Assembly (NCBI GenBank): GCA_029259775.1
Contig: JAJDEN010000038.1
Coordinates: 1 to 46,814, forward strand
DNA: 46,814 bases
Reading direction: 5' to 3'
From: Planctomycetota bacterium
Lineage (GTDB): Bacteria > Planctomycetota > PLA2 > JAEUHO01
In this document: positions 16,196 through 23,436 of the stretch, in pieces
Position numbering within the stretch: the stretch's first letter is position 1
How the letters are laid out: every line of letters begins with the position of its first letter
Translations under genes and position numbers: made by a program
Notes under the pieces: generated by a model
The model's input: only the letters and a program-made list of their open reading frames with translations
What the model was told of the DNA's origin: nothing
Database searches by the model: none

Positions 16196-17140
16196 TCAGC
16201 GAGGACGCTCTTCTTCGCCCCTGATTCGGGAAATGGCGGTGTCTAGGGCCTTCTTCACAGTGCCGCTGGACTCTGGCGTGCCTGACTGAAGTCGTTCTAG
16301 GTCGTAAAGCGCAGCGGACGCCCCCGGTCCGATCTTCCCGAGCGCTGCGATGGCCTGGAGGCGAACCTGCGGGCGAGAGTCTTCCAGCAGGGGGATGAGC
16401 CGGGGAACGGCATCGACCGCCCGTGTGCCGAGATGCTCGACTGCATCGATGGTGAACGTCAGCGGTCCCTGCTCAGACTCCGGCGCAAGTCCTTCCAGAA
16501 TCTGCGATGCCGCACCCGTCGTATCGACGCCAGCCTTAGACATTCTGGAAAACGTGACAAGCCCCCAGAAGTAGCCCGTGGGATGGTTCAGACAACCTGC
16601 CACCGCCTCTACTGCCGGGGCGCCGATCCGCGCCATCACGAGAGGGGCCCAACTGAGGGACCACGGCGGGGTACGGCCAAGCCGCTTGGCGTCAGCGTTG
16701 ATGGCCTCGATGAGCGGCTCTACAGCACTCGTCCCGATCGCCACGAGAGCGTTTGCTGCGGCTTCCGTGATCTTGGGGTCTTCAGACTTGAGAAGTGCAA
16801 TGACATCACCGACGAAGGCAGCGTTGTCCGGCCCGGCGCGGGTGATCTCACCGAGGGCTTCCAGGACGCGGGTGCGAGTGCCTGACGCCAAGGAGCGCTC
16901 AAGCCGCTGTTGTCTTGCATCAGCGTCGTCGTCGGCGATCACCTCGGCTAGAGGCGCGCCCTCAGACGGCGAACCTCGAAGATGGGGACCAGCCTCTTGA
17001 CCGTCGTGGGCAGTCACAGGGATGTGCGGAGCCGGGTCTTGCCGAGAGCCTCTGACCTCTGACCAAAACGCCCACGCGGTCAGGGCGACACCAAGGATGG
17101 CGACGAGGGCAAGGCGCACTGATCTAGGCACGTCGCTCAT
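16196..17140 (-). CDS. HEAT-repeat protein with N-terminal anchor
   Basis: The ATG at 17140 is preceded by GGAGGAG, so I use it rather than a longer in-frame start at 17242. The 314-residue product has a signal anchor (L-A-L-V-A-I-L-G-V-A-L-T-A-W-A-F-W) and, from about residue 90, HEAT/PBS-lyase-type helical repeats: I-T-E-A-A-A-N-A-L-V-A-I-G-T-S-A-V-E-P-L and V-R-L-Q-A-I-A-A-L-G-K-I-G-P-G-A. Such repeats bind proteins; no enzyme motif is seen. It lies upstream of the sigma fusion on the same strand with a 204-nt gap, so it may be separately transcribed. Confidence 0.65.
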   Translation of the reverse strand: MSDVPRSVRLALVAILGVALTAWAFWSEVRGSRQDPAPHIPVTAHDGQEAGPHLRGSPSEGAPLAEVIADDDADARQQRLERSLASGTRTRVLEALGEITRAGPDNAAFVGDVIALLKSEDPKITEAAANALVAIGTSAVEPLIEAINADAKRLGRTPPWSLSWAPLVMARIGAPAVEAVAGCLNHPTGYFWGLVTFSRMSKAGVDTTGAASQILEGLAPESEQGPLTFTIDAVEHLGTRAVDAVPRLIPLLEDSRPQVRLQAIAALGKIGPGASAALYDLERLQSGTPESSGTVKKALDTAISRIRGEEERPR

Positions 17141-17229
17141 CGCTCCTCCGTGGGCCTGACATCGGCCTTGGACGACGCCCGCCGCAGGCTCGTCCGAAGT
17201 GGCCGCCGACCTGAGCCAGCACAAGGACT

Positions 17230-17298
17230 CTACCTCACCCACGGCACGAACCGCTGCCGCCGCCGCTCCGGCACCAGCATCTCGGCGGGCTCGCGTTC
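17230..17298 (-). pseudogene. Tyrosine recombinase 3'-end fragment (copy 1)
   Basis: Twenty-two codons plus TAG (17230-17232) reading E-R-E-P-A-E-M-L-V-P-E-R-R-R-Q-R-F-V-P. The nucleotide sequence matches the recombinase 3' end at 18285-18352, with about five substitutions and one indel in 69 nt. No recombinase sequence lies before it; the secreted-protein gene ends 52 nt away. It is the distal copy of a duplicated gene tail. Confidence 0.6.
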
Positions 17299-17350
17299 GG
17301 AGTTGATGGCCTCTTGGTGTGCATCCGATGCCGCTCCGGCGTGGCTCGCC

Positions 17351-18193
17351 CTACTTCAACCGGATCTCAACGTGGCGATCGTCGAGCGCCACGGACTGGG
17401 AACTTCGTACGTCACGCGAGGTTCGCGGCAGCGCCTCCCCCGGACGGATGGCCCAAACATCCGCCCTCCAATCCGATGTCGGGGGGAGGTCATCGAATCG
17501 GAAGCGCCCCCTCGCACCCGTCGTCGTCTTCCTCCACTCCGGGTTGGTCACGGCGTAGTCACCGTTGGGCAAGTCCCCAATGAACACGGTAGCACCGGCG
17601 ATCGCGGCGCCGCTCCCATCGACGACGACGCCTCCCACGACATGACGCTGGAGAAGGCGGAAGGTCTCCTTCGGAGTGGGCTTCCACGTCCGCCAAGTAG
17701 CAGCGAGGTCCTCTCGGCCCTTGGGTGGCACGACTCGTAGCCTGTGGTTGAAGCCGTCCTTGAGGTCCTTCCGGCGTGCAGGGTCTGCGGCCAGTCGAAC
17801 CAGCCCACCATCATTCGTCGCGCCCTGGTCGAGAACGCGCCAGCCACGGACGTGGGTCCCGCTGCTGTAGTCATTCCAATCCCGCTCAATGAAGACGCGG
17901 ACCCCCTCGACGGGTGCGCTCCGGTAGTCGAGCACCTCGATCTCGTGGGCGACGAGGCGGGCAGTACGCGCCTCATCGGCTTCGTCCGAATCGGCGGATG
18001 AAGCCGATGCGGAGTCGGTGCGGGGAGCGGTAGGCCCGTGCCCCATCAACGACGGAGCGGTGCCGGACTTCTCACTCGATGGCCGATGGGCTTCGCCCGT
18101 CCTCCGCTGTTCACTGTCGGGAAGCAGCACAAGAAGGAGTGCGAGCAAGACCCCTGCGACGAGGCAGGCCAGCGCCGTTCGTCTAGCGTCCAT
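17351..18193 (-). CDS. Secreted carboxypeptidase-regulatory-like protein
   Basis: A 280-residue protein with an N-terminal membrane anchor (A-C-L-V-A-G-V-L-L-A-L-L-L-V-L-L) and a Ser/Asp/Ala-rich linker. The C-terminal half carries the CarboxypepD_reg pattern G-G-V-V-V-D-G-S-G-A-A-I-A-G-A-T-V-F, followed by G-A-R-G-R-F-R-F-D-D-L-P. A GGGAGG lies 9 nt before the ATG. It resembles the proteins at 11318 and in the C-terminal part of 13136. It is the sole gene between the two recombinase tails. Likely envelope-anchored and extracytoplasmic; ligand unknown. Confidence 0.65.
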   Translation of the reverse strand: MDARRTALACLVAGVLLALLLVLLPDSEQRRTGEAHRPSSEKSGTAPSLMGHGPTAPRTDSASASSADSDEADEARTARLVAHEIEVLDYRSAPVEGVRVFIERDWNDYSSGTHVRGWRVLDQGATNDGGLVRLAADPARRKDLKDGFNHRLRVVPPKGREDLAATWRTWKPTPKETFRLLQRHVVGGVVVDGSGAAIAGATVFIGDLPNGDYAVTNPEWRKTTTGARGRFRFDDLPPTSDWRADVWAIRPGEALPRTSRDVRSSQSVALDDRHVEIRLK

Positions 18194-18284
18194 GCTGTCC
18201 CGCCTCCCTTGATCGCGTCCAGCATACGTCGTCCTGCGTGGCGCGGCGGCAGGGCCTCCGGCTGATTCGTGAGCGAACGCCCCC

Positions 18285-18700
18285 CTACCTCACCTCCGGC
18301 ACGAACCGCTGCCGCCGTCGTTCCGGCACCATCATCTCGGCGGCTCGCGTTCGGCCTGGTCCAAGAGGTCGAAGTTGGTGTGGATGTCCTCGGTGAGCCG
18401 CACGTCTGAATGCCGGGCGAGTCGCTTCGCCATGTCCAACGACACGCCCGCGAGCCTGAGATGGGTGATGTATGTCATCCGCAATGCGTGGAAGTCGAGG
18501 ACTCGTCCGCGAGCGTCCTTCTTGGGCAGCCCCGCCGCATCCAGATCCTTATCGAAGGTCTTGATGGTCGGGATGGCGCTCTTCGGAGCACGCTTCGCAC
18601 CCTTCTTCATCGTCCTGGTTGAGGGGAAGAGGACGGACTCGGGGTCCACGTCGCCGAGGGTGCGGATGTAGGCTTCTAGCCGTCGGGACACCGGCGGACA
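18285..18700 (-). pseudogene. Tyrosine recombinase, N-terminus lost, catalytic Tyr replaced, frameshifted tail
   Basis: The fragment covers the second half of a phage-type integrase catalytic domain: D-F-H-A-L-R-M-T-Y-I-T-H-L (the H-x-x-R box), M-A-K-R-L-A-R-H-S-D-V (the second H box), then T-E-D-I-H-T-N-F, where the nucleophile tyrosine is expected but His is encoded (CAC for TAC). Near 18343 one base is missing from a G-run relative to copy 1, which shifts the last 20 codons. The N-terminal arm-binding domain and the first Arg box are absent. It would be inactive. Confidence 0.7.
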
Positions 18701-18751
18701 GCAACGGACCGTGCGTTGGCGTGCTGACTGGCCAGGTGGGATACTCCGTCC

Positions 18752-19480
18752 ATGGCCAAGCAGATCATCATCGATCCCCTCAGCACGGTACCCCTGCTCC
18801 TGGTGTGCGAACACGAGGGGAAGCAGGTGGGCACTGCTACTGGGTTCACGGTCATGAGGGGGGGGCGGAGGTACCTCATCACGAACCGGCACGTAGTGGA
18901 CGACCACAAGAGGCCGGTCGATGCCCTGCACGTCCATCTGCACGCGATCGAGCGGCTCGGTACTTGGCGGACACTCCGGCTCCCCCTGGCTGACCACGCC
19001 CAACAGCCGATCTGGCGAGGGCACCCCGCTGGTCATGAAATCGACCTCGTCCGTGTCCCACTGGAGTTGCCCGGTACTGGGACGGCCTTCGATCTGGATC
19101 TGAGCCTGGCCGGTACCGACGTACTCCTCGGCCCCAGCGATCCGGTGTCGATCATCGGGTTCCCGGAGTCCATGGCCTCGGATGGCCTCTTCCCGATCTG
19201 GAAGACCGGCCACCTTGCGTCAGACCTGGATCTAGATGCCATGGGGCTGCCCGCGTTCCTGATTGACGCGAGGACGAAGAGCGGCATGTCCGGGTCGCCC
19301 GTCGTGGCCCGTCGCACCGGCTCCTATCAGTCATCGAAGGGCTTCAACGTGGCAGCGGGAGCCACGAGGTTCTTGGGGGTCTACTCGGGGAGACGCATCG
19401 AGCGCGACCTGGACCGCATGGACATCGGCATCGTCTGGAAGGCTTCGGCCCTAGAAGAACTGCTTGGGCAGGACGCCTAG
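18752..19480 (+). CDS. Trypsin-like serine protease
   Basis: A 242-residue protein without a signal peptide, so cytoplasmic. The chymotrypsin-fold triad is readable: Y-L-I-T-N-R-H-V-V (His), H-E-I-D-L-V-R-V (Asp) and T-K-S-G-M-S-G-S-P-V-V (Ser in the G-x-S-G context). The length suits a stand-alone protease domain with no PDZ or sensor domain. Cytoplasmic trypsin-like proteases of this type often occur in defence and conflict loci, where they cleave a partner effector. It starts about 50 nt from the truncated recombinase and is followed by a nuclease-like gene on the same strand. Activity is inferred from the triad. Confidence 0.75.
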   Translation: MAKQIIIDPLSTVPLLLVCEHEGKQVGTATGFTVMRGGRRYLITNRHVVDDHKRPVDALHVHLHAIERLGTWRTLRLPLADHAQQPIWRGHPAGHEIDLVRVPLELPGTGTAFDLDLSLAGTDVLLGPSDPVSIIGFPESMASDGLFPIWKTGHLASDLDLDAMGLPAFLIDARTKSGMSGSPVVARRTGSYQSSKGFNVAAGATRFLGVYSGRRIERDLDRMDIGIVWKASALEELLGQDA

Positions 19481-19603
19481 GCCAGCAGCGTGTTCGCTGA
19501 AGTGGCGCCCCGGCTGGCCGAGTTGGTGGATTTGCCCTTGGGCTGGGATGCCTTGCGCGAGGCCCCCGATGCCGCGTGGCAGCGGGCGCCGCAGGAGGGG
19601 TAG
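19481..19603 (+). pseudogene. In-frame 3'-end fragment after the protease
   Basis: The frame of the protease continues after its stop for 40 codons to TAG 19601-19603. It gives a protein-like sequence containing R-L-A-E-L-V-D-L-P-L-G-W-D-A-L-R-E-A-P-D. There is no start codon of its own with a ribosome site. It looks like the tail of another, unrecognised gene. Confidence 0.35.
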
Positions 19604-19728
19604 GGTGGGGAGCACGCCGCAGTAGAAGCGGAACGGGCCCATGCCCTGCGACGGGGATGTCGCCCGGGACCGGCGCACGAAGTTCGACGCGGGGAGTCCA
19701 ATCAGTGGCACGGCGCGGGGGAAATCCT

Positions 19729-20613
19729 ATGGAACTGAACGAAGTCCGCGAGAGCCTCATGAAGCATGGCGTCTCCAGCGAATACGGCGCAGTGCGGGCT
19801 CTGATGAAGGCCGGTTGGTGGGCGAACATGTCGCCCACCTTCTTCGACCGCGACGGGGGCAAGACGCGAGAGTACGACATCGCCGCTGTTCTTCCTGACC
19901 TCGAACTTGAGCCTGAACTCGACGTGGAGTGCGACCACGGGGCGCGAGGCAAGCAGGGCGTGGTTGTCGCGTTGGCCTGCGAGGTGAAGTACGCGAAGCC
20001 AGACGCTCCTTGGGTCGTGATCCGCCCCACAGGCATCGGGCTCCCCATCCCCCGGATGCCAACGTGTTGGCCGCCGAACGAGGCAGGGTCCCTGGCCGAG
20101 TTTCTGAAGGGGCGCGAGCATCCTCTGGAGGGCTCGGGCTGCGCCACTGACGACTTCTGGACTGGTGCTGGGATTGTCGAGCCCGAGTTCAAGCCCGGGG
20201 GCAGTCAGAGGAGAGCCCCCTCCTTCGTGGCGATCGAGAAGGTCTGCAAGGCATCGGAGGATCTGCTTCAGTATCACGTTGAGCGCACAGTGCCGAGATC
20301 GCCGGGGTCCTTCGGTGGCGAACCTCCGCCTGAGCCCGCCGACGGGACGCCGCGCCTGATCTTCGTCAAGCCCGTCGTAGTCGTTTCGGGGCCGCTGTTC
20401 GCTTGCTCCATTGACGAGTCTGGTGACTTGGTGGTCGCGGAAGCGAAGGCTGGGCAGGTCATGGCCTCGTACCGCTCGAAGGAGTACGCTGGCCTCGGTC
20501 AAGTGGTTGACGTTGTTCATCTCGACTACTTGGCGGAGTACGGTGCCTGCATCAAGAGGCTCCGCAGGAAGATCGCGGGTCATTGGCTCGCCAGCGAGGG
20601 CGCCAGCGACTAG
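19729..20613 (+). CDS. PD-(D/E)XK nuclease-like protein
   Basis: The ATG at 19729 follows GGGGGAAA, and the product has 294 residues. Near the N-terminus G-W-W-A-N-M-S-P-T-F-F-D-R-D-G-G-K leads into R-E-Y-D-I-A-A-V, and about 40 residues later A-C-E-V-K-Y-A-K-P-D-A-P-W follows. The D...(40-45)...E-x-K spacing and the trailing P-W are typical of restriction-endonuclease-fold proteins. The C-terminal half has no motif I recognise. It lies after the trypsin-like protease on the same strand, separated by 248 nt that include a gene-tail fragment. Catalysis is inferred; a pairing with the protease is possible but unproven. Confidence 0.55.
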   Translation: MELNEVRESLMKHGVSSEYGAVRALMKAGWWANMSPTFFDRDGGKTREYDIAAVLPDLELEPELDVECDHGARGKQGVVVALACEVKYAKPDAPWVVIRPTGIGLPIPRMPTCWPPNEAGSLAEFLKGREHPLEGSGCATDDFWTGAGIVEPEFKPGGSQRRAPSFVAIEKVCKASEDLLQYHVERTVPRSPGSFGGEPPPEPADGTPRLIFVKPVVVVSGPLFACSIDESGDLVVAEAKAGQVMASYRSKEYAGLGQVVDVVHLDYLAEYGACIKRLRRKIAGHWLASEGASD

Positions 20614-20642
20614 GAGGGGCCAGGGGAGAGCGCTGCCACCCC

Positions 20643-20762
20643 TCACCGCCTCTTCCACAGCCGCAGCAACTTCTCCGCCGCCGCCTTCTCGGGCACGGCC
20701 AACTTCTCGTAGTCGGTGTAGACACCCTGGGTCAACTTGATGTCGCTGTGCCTGGCGACCGC
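20643..20762 (-). pseudogene. Tyrosine recombinase 3'-end fragment
   Basis: Thirty-nine codons plus TGA. They begin A-V-A-R-H-S-D-I-K-L-T-Q and continue G-V-Y-T-D-Y, which is the last His box and the nucleophile tyrosine of a phage-type integrase, ending L-L-R-L-W-K-R-R. It is not the same recombinase as at 18285 (different tail) or at 22910. The 5' part is replaced exactly where an oppositely oriented fragment begins. Confidence 0.65.
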
Positions 20763-20885
20763 GACCACGAGGGGAAGGCGAACAAGCCGGAGTATGGCAT
20801 CAGTCCGTCGGCCAAGAACCTGCTCAGCCTAGAGCCGCATCGCTTCGAGGCCATCGTGAGCCGCCTACTCCGCCGATCAACCTAG
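20763..20885 (+). pseudogene. Unidentified gene 3'-end fragment
   Basis: An open plus-strand frame of 40 codons ending at TAG 20883-20885. It includes P-E-Y-G-I-S-P-S-A-K-N-L-L-S-L-E-P-H-R-F-E. It reads like a real protein end but has no start or ribosome site of its own. It abuts the recombinase fragment head-to-head, so both genes lost their 5' parts at one junction. Confidence 0.35.
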
Positions 20886-20979
20886 TCAAATGGTGTGGTT
20901 GAAAGTGTGGTCGAGTTGCCCCCGTCGCATGGACACGGGGGAACACCCGTGGACAGTCGTCCGCCCGACCCGAGGTGAA

Positions 20980-21011
20980 CCAACGTTGGCTAACCTGTGT
21001 ACCAACGTTGG
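20980..21011. promoter_or_regulatory. Paired 10-bp palindromes, possible operator or recombinase site
   Basis: CCAACGTTGG occurs at 20980-20989 and 21002-21011, 22 bp apart centre to centre (two helical turns). The outer flanks are themselves near-inverted (GTGAACC on the left, GGGTTAC on the right). They lie about 55-85 bp upstream of tRNA-Ser and could be a dimeric repressor operator or integrase/excisionase binding sites. Confidence 0.5.
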
Positions 21012-21065
21012 GTTACATGGGCTGGCGGCTAGACTCAGGGCTCTCGTATGATCCCCGGGGATCAT

Positions 21066-21155
21066 GGAGGGATGGCCGAGCGGTCGAAGGCACCGGTTTT
21101 GAAAACCGGCGTAGGGTCAAACCTACCGGGGGTTCGAATCCCTCTCCCTCCGCCA
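21066..21155 (+). tRNA. tRNA-Ser (anticodon UGA)
   Basis: A complete 90-nt class II tRNA. The acceptor stem GGAGGGA pairs with TCCCTCC (21145-21151), followed by G73 and an encoded CCA (21153-21155). The anticodon stem CCGGT/ACCGG frames the loop TTTGAAA with anticodon TGA. The variable arm is GTAGGGTCAAACCTAC, with a 5-bp stem, and the T-arm has GGTTCGAATCC. The gene lies among recombinase remnants, which fits use as an integration target, although no second copy of its 3' end is seen nearby. Confidence 0.97.
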
Positions 21156-21253
21156 CATTTCTTCGCCTCTCAAGGCCCTCCCGCGCAACGCTCGCGATGC
21201 TGCACACGAGCGCTTCCCACCAGATTGCCCACCACCGAATCTGCTCGTCGGGG

Positions 21254-22813
21254 TCAGCGGTCCTTCTCGACTCCCGGCGGGGAAAGCCTCACGCGCTGTT
21301 GGGGTCCCTTGCCTTCCATCGTCACCGTCTCTGACACACCGGGTGTGGCGAATGGCCAACGCCACGTCTGGCGAACGGAAGCCTCGTAGCGCCCGGCCGC
21401 CAAGCCCGTGAAGAGGGCGGAGTCCCCCGTCACCGGTCGTGCGCGATCCCAGGGCTCGTCACGATCGACACTTGAGACAACGACCCACGTGCCGTGGGGC
21501 CGAGCGTCCGTAGGCGAATCAACCTCAATGACGAGCGAGTTTGATCCTGAGGCGTGCAGAGCTGGATCCCCTTCTTGCGGCGTATCGAACGTGAACTCGG
21601 AAGTTCCAACTCCGTCCACACGAACTCGGCGCGTCCACCAACGTGTGCCGCAGCGGACGAGCAAGTCGTACTCACCGGGCGGCATGGTGCCCGTCTCCAG
21701 TGTCGAGGAACGCGTGCGTCCGAGCCAGAAAGCGGCCGCTTCGGGCGAGGGTGCGTCCACGTGGTCGATCCTCACAACATCGATCTCGTCGCGGGTGCCA
21801 GCCGATTGTCTGAACACGACGCGCATGCGAGGCCCTTGCTCCTGGACACGGACCTTGAGCTCAATCGCGCGACCGTTCTGCTGGTCGACGACGAACGTCT
21901 TCCAGCCGGATCCCCCCTTGAGCGACTGTACGAGCGCTCCGTAGCGACCTGGAACCACTTGGACCCTCCCCTCCTGGTGCAAGTGCACCCTCGACCAGGG
22001 GTGATAGGCGCCGTCTTCGCCAATTCGCCACGTTTGAAACCGCGAGGGGATCGAGCGCCCATCCACAGTGACGGCTCTGATGAATAGCGTCCTCCCGCTC
22101 GGCAGTTCGAACCGAAGTTTGCCAGTGGTTCCCGGCGGCTGTCTCGTCGTCACCGGCGCAGGCAGGCCGTAGTCGCTCGCGCGCGCCCAGCCGGAGCACG
22201 TGACTTCGACATCGGTGTCGGCCGGAATGGTCAGGCGGGTCACGAACCCATTGGAGTCATTAGCCGGTAGGGGCAAGCCATTCCAGCGCGCCACGAAGCG
22301 GTTGCGCGACTGCTTGTGCTCGGCGAAGTACGCCATGCACGTGACCGCCGCCATCTCGTCCTCGGGGATCCACTCCACGGGCACCGGGTCGGAGGGCGCT
22401 GGGAAGAGGGCAATAGACTTTGCCAGGCGTACTACAGCCCCTCGCCTCCTCTGTTGTATGCAGAGCACCCGGGCGGCCTCGGGGATCCCCTGGAGAGACC
22501 ACCGTTCGGACGAGTCCTTGGGGGCGTGAGCGCTGAATCTGCGCGGAGACCTGGACGGCCAACGCGTGACATTGGTGGTGTCGAGCAACGCGGAGTCTGA
22601 CCAGGCCTGGATCTCAACGACATCCCGAAGCGTCGGAGAGTTCACGGGCGGGACTCCGCCGGCAAGAACAAGCGATGTGGGTGCCTGGCGCTGTTCGGGG
22701 GCTTTGGGCCGAGGGGCGTTCACCTCGTCGGTCGTGTCGCCACAGGCGGAAATCACCGCGCCGAACGCGAGGGCGGGAATCAAGAGCCAGGTTGCTGTGC
22801 GGCGTATGACCAT
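21254..22813 (-). CDS. Lipoprotein, large beta-rich secreted protein
   Basis: I use the ATG at 22813, which gives 519 residues; a longer frame starts at 22870. The signal peptide (T-A-T-W-L-L-I-P-A-L-A-F-G-A-V-I-S-A-C-G-D) ends in a lipobox S-A-C-G. The rest is beta-rich, with repeated short hydrophobic strands and elements such as L-P-S-G-R-T-L-F-I-R-A-V-T-V-D-G-R-S that recall the carboxypeptidase-regulatory-like proteins nearby, though I see no canonical domain. It lies 96 nt downstream of a recombinase 3' end on the same strand and ends about 100 nt from tRNA-Ser. Envelope-anchored; function unknown. Confidence 0.6.
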   Translation of the reverse strand: MVIRRTATWLLIPALAFGAVISACGDTTDEVNAPRPKAPEQRQAPTSLVLAGGVPPVNSPTLRDVVEIQAWSDSALLDTTNVTRWPSRSPRRFSAHAPKDSSERWSLQGIPEAARVLCIQQRRRGAVVRLAKSIALFPAPSDPVPVEWIPEDEMAAVTCMAYFAEHKQSRNRFVARWNGLPLPANDSNGFVTRLTIPADTDVEVTCSGWARASDYGLPAPVTTRQPPGTTGKLRFELPSGRTLFIRAVTVDGRSIPSRFQTWRIGEDGAYHPWSRVHLHQEGRVQVVPGRYGALVQSLKGGSGWKTFVVDQQNGRAIELKVRVQEQGPRMRVVFRQSAGTRDEIDVVRIDHVDAPSPEAAAFWLGRTRSSTLETGTMPPGEYDLLVRCGTRWWTRRVRVDGVGTSEFTFDTPQEGDPALHASGSNSLVIEVDSPTDARPHGTWVVVSSVDRDEPWDRARPVTGDSALFTGLAAGRYEASVRQTWRWPFATPGVSETVTMEGKGPQQRVRLSPPGVEKDR

Positions 22814-22909
22814 CTCCCCGTCGACCCTACCACCCGTCTCGCTCGGGCGCGCGGCGCACGAGGCGCGCATCGAGCATTGGACGCCCGCTAAGCGTCCGTC
22901 ATTCCAAGC

Positions 22910-23125
22910 CTATCTCACCTGGTACCTGCACTCCGGCTCGTGCACTGCGTCATTGTCCTGCTCGGCGAACAGGTCCAGCATCTTGCCCAGAGTGTCGATC
23001 GTGTCCCGGCCCGCCTCGGGTGCGAAGTGTGCGTAGCGCATCGTCGTCTTCACGTCTTGGTGGCCCAGGATCTTTGCGACGTCGAAGATTGGCCGGCCGC
23101 CCTGAACCATCAGGGACGCCGCTAC
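22910..23125 (-). pseudogene. Phage-type integrase 3'-end fragment
   Basis: About 71 codons of the integrase catalytic C-terminus: V-A-A-S-L-M-V-Q-G-G-R-P-I-F-D-V-A-K-I-L, then G-H-Q-D-V-K-T-T-M-R-Y-A-H-F with both the last His and the nucleophile Tyr intact, then a helical tail ending C-R-Y-Q-V-R-stop (22910-22912). The Arg-containing boxes are missing; the frame upstream of about 23125 is no longer protein-like. It is distinct from the recombinases at 18285 and 20643. Confidence 0.7.
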
Positions 23126-23436
23126 TGAGCGTTTGGGAGCGACTCGAAACCAATTCCCGATAGGGGTTCTTTGACCCGTCAGAGCGCCATCAGTAGAGGC
23201 GGTTGACGTGTGAGCCGGGCGTTTCCCGGCGGTCGATTGTTGTCGAGCAAACAGCACCTCTCCTACGTCCCAGTGCACGCGCTGTGGGGGTGGGGGGGTA
23301 CGGAAGCGGAAAAAATAGTCGACGGCTCGAGGGTGCGGTTGCAGAGCAGGCACCCCGGAACCCCACGACGCGTTGCAGTGCAATCACGTGTATCGCACCT
23401 GATTTCAGATGGCCGCCGCGCTACGATCGGTACGCA
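23126..23436. other. 311-nt stretch between integrase remnant and AraC gene
   Basis: No supported gene. It contains two G-runs at about 23285-23300 (GGGGGTGGGGGGG) and should hold the promoter of the AraC-type gene. The translations of open frames are Arg/Pro-rich and motif-free. Confidence 0.3.

Larger units (their letters stand above)
17230..18352 (-). repeat. Second cassette-like unit bounded by a recombinase tail duplication
   Basis: Direct repeats of 69 nt (17230-17298) and 68 nt (18285-18352), about 90% identical, bracket a single secreted-protein gene (17351-18193) in the same orientation. The architecture matches the methylase-tail unit at 11181-13122, but the target gene is different. 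Confidence 0.5.

Noticed and set aside
19451..19711. 86-codon minus-strand frame after the protease gene
   Set aside because: It is antisense to the protease end and the 19481 fragment; Pro/Gly/Arg-rich with no family match.
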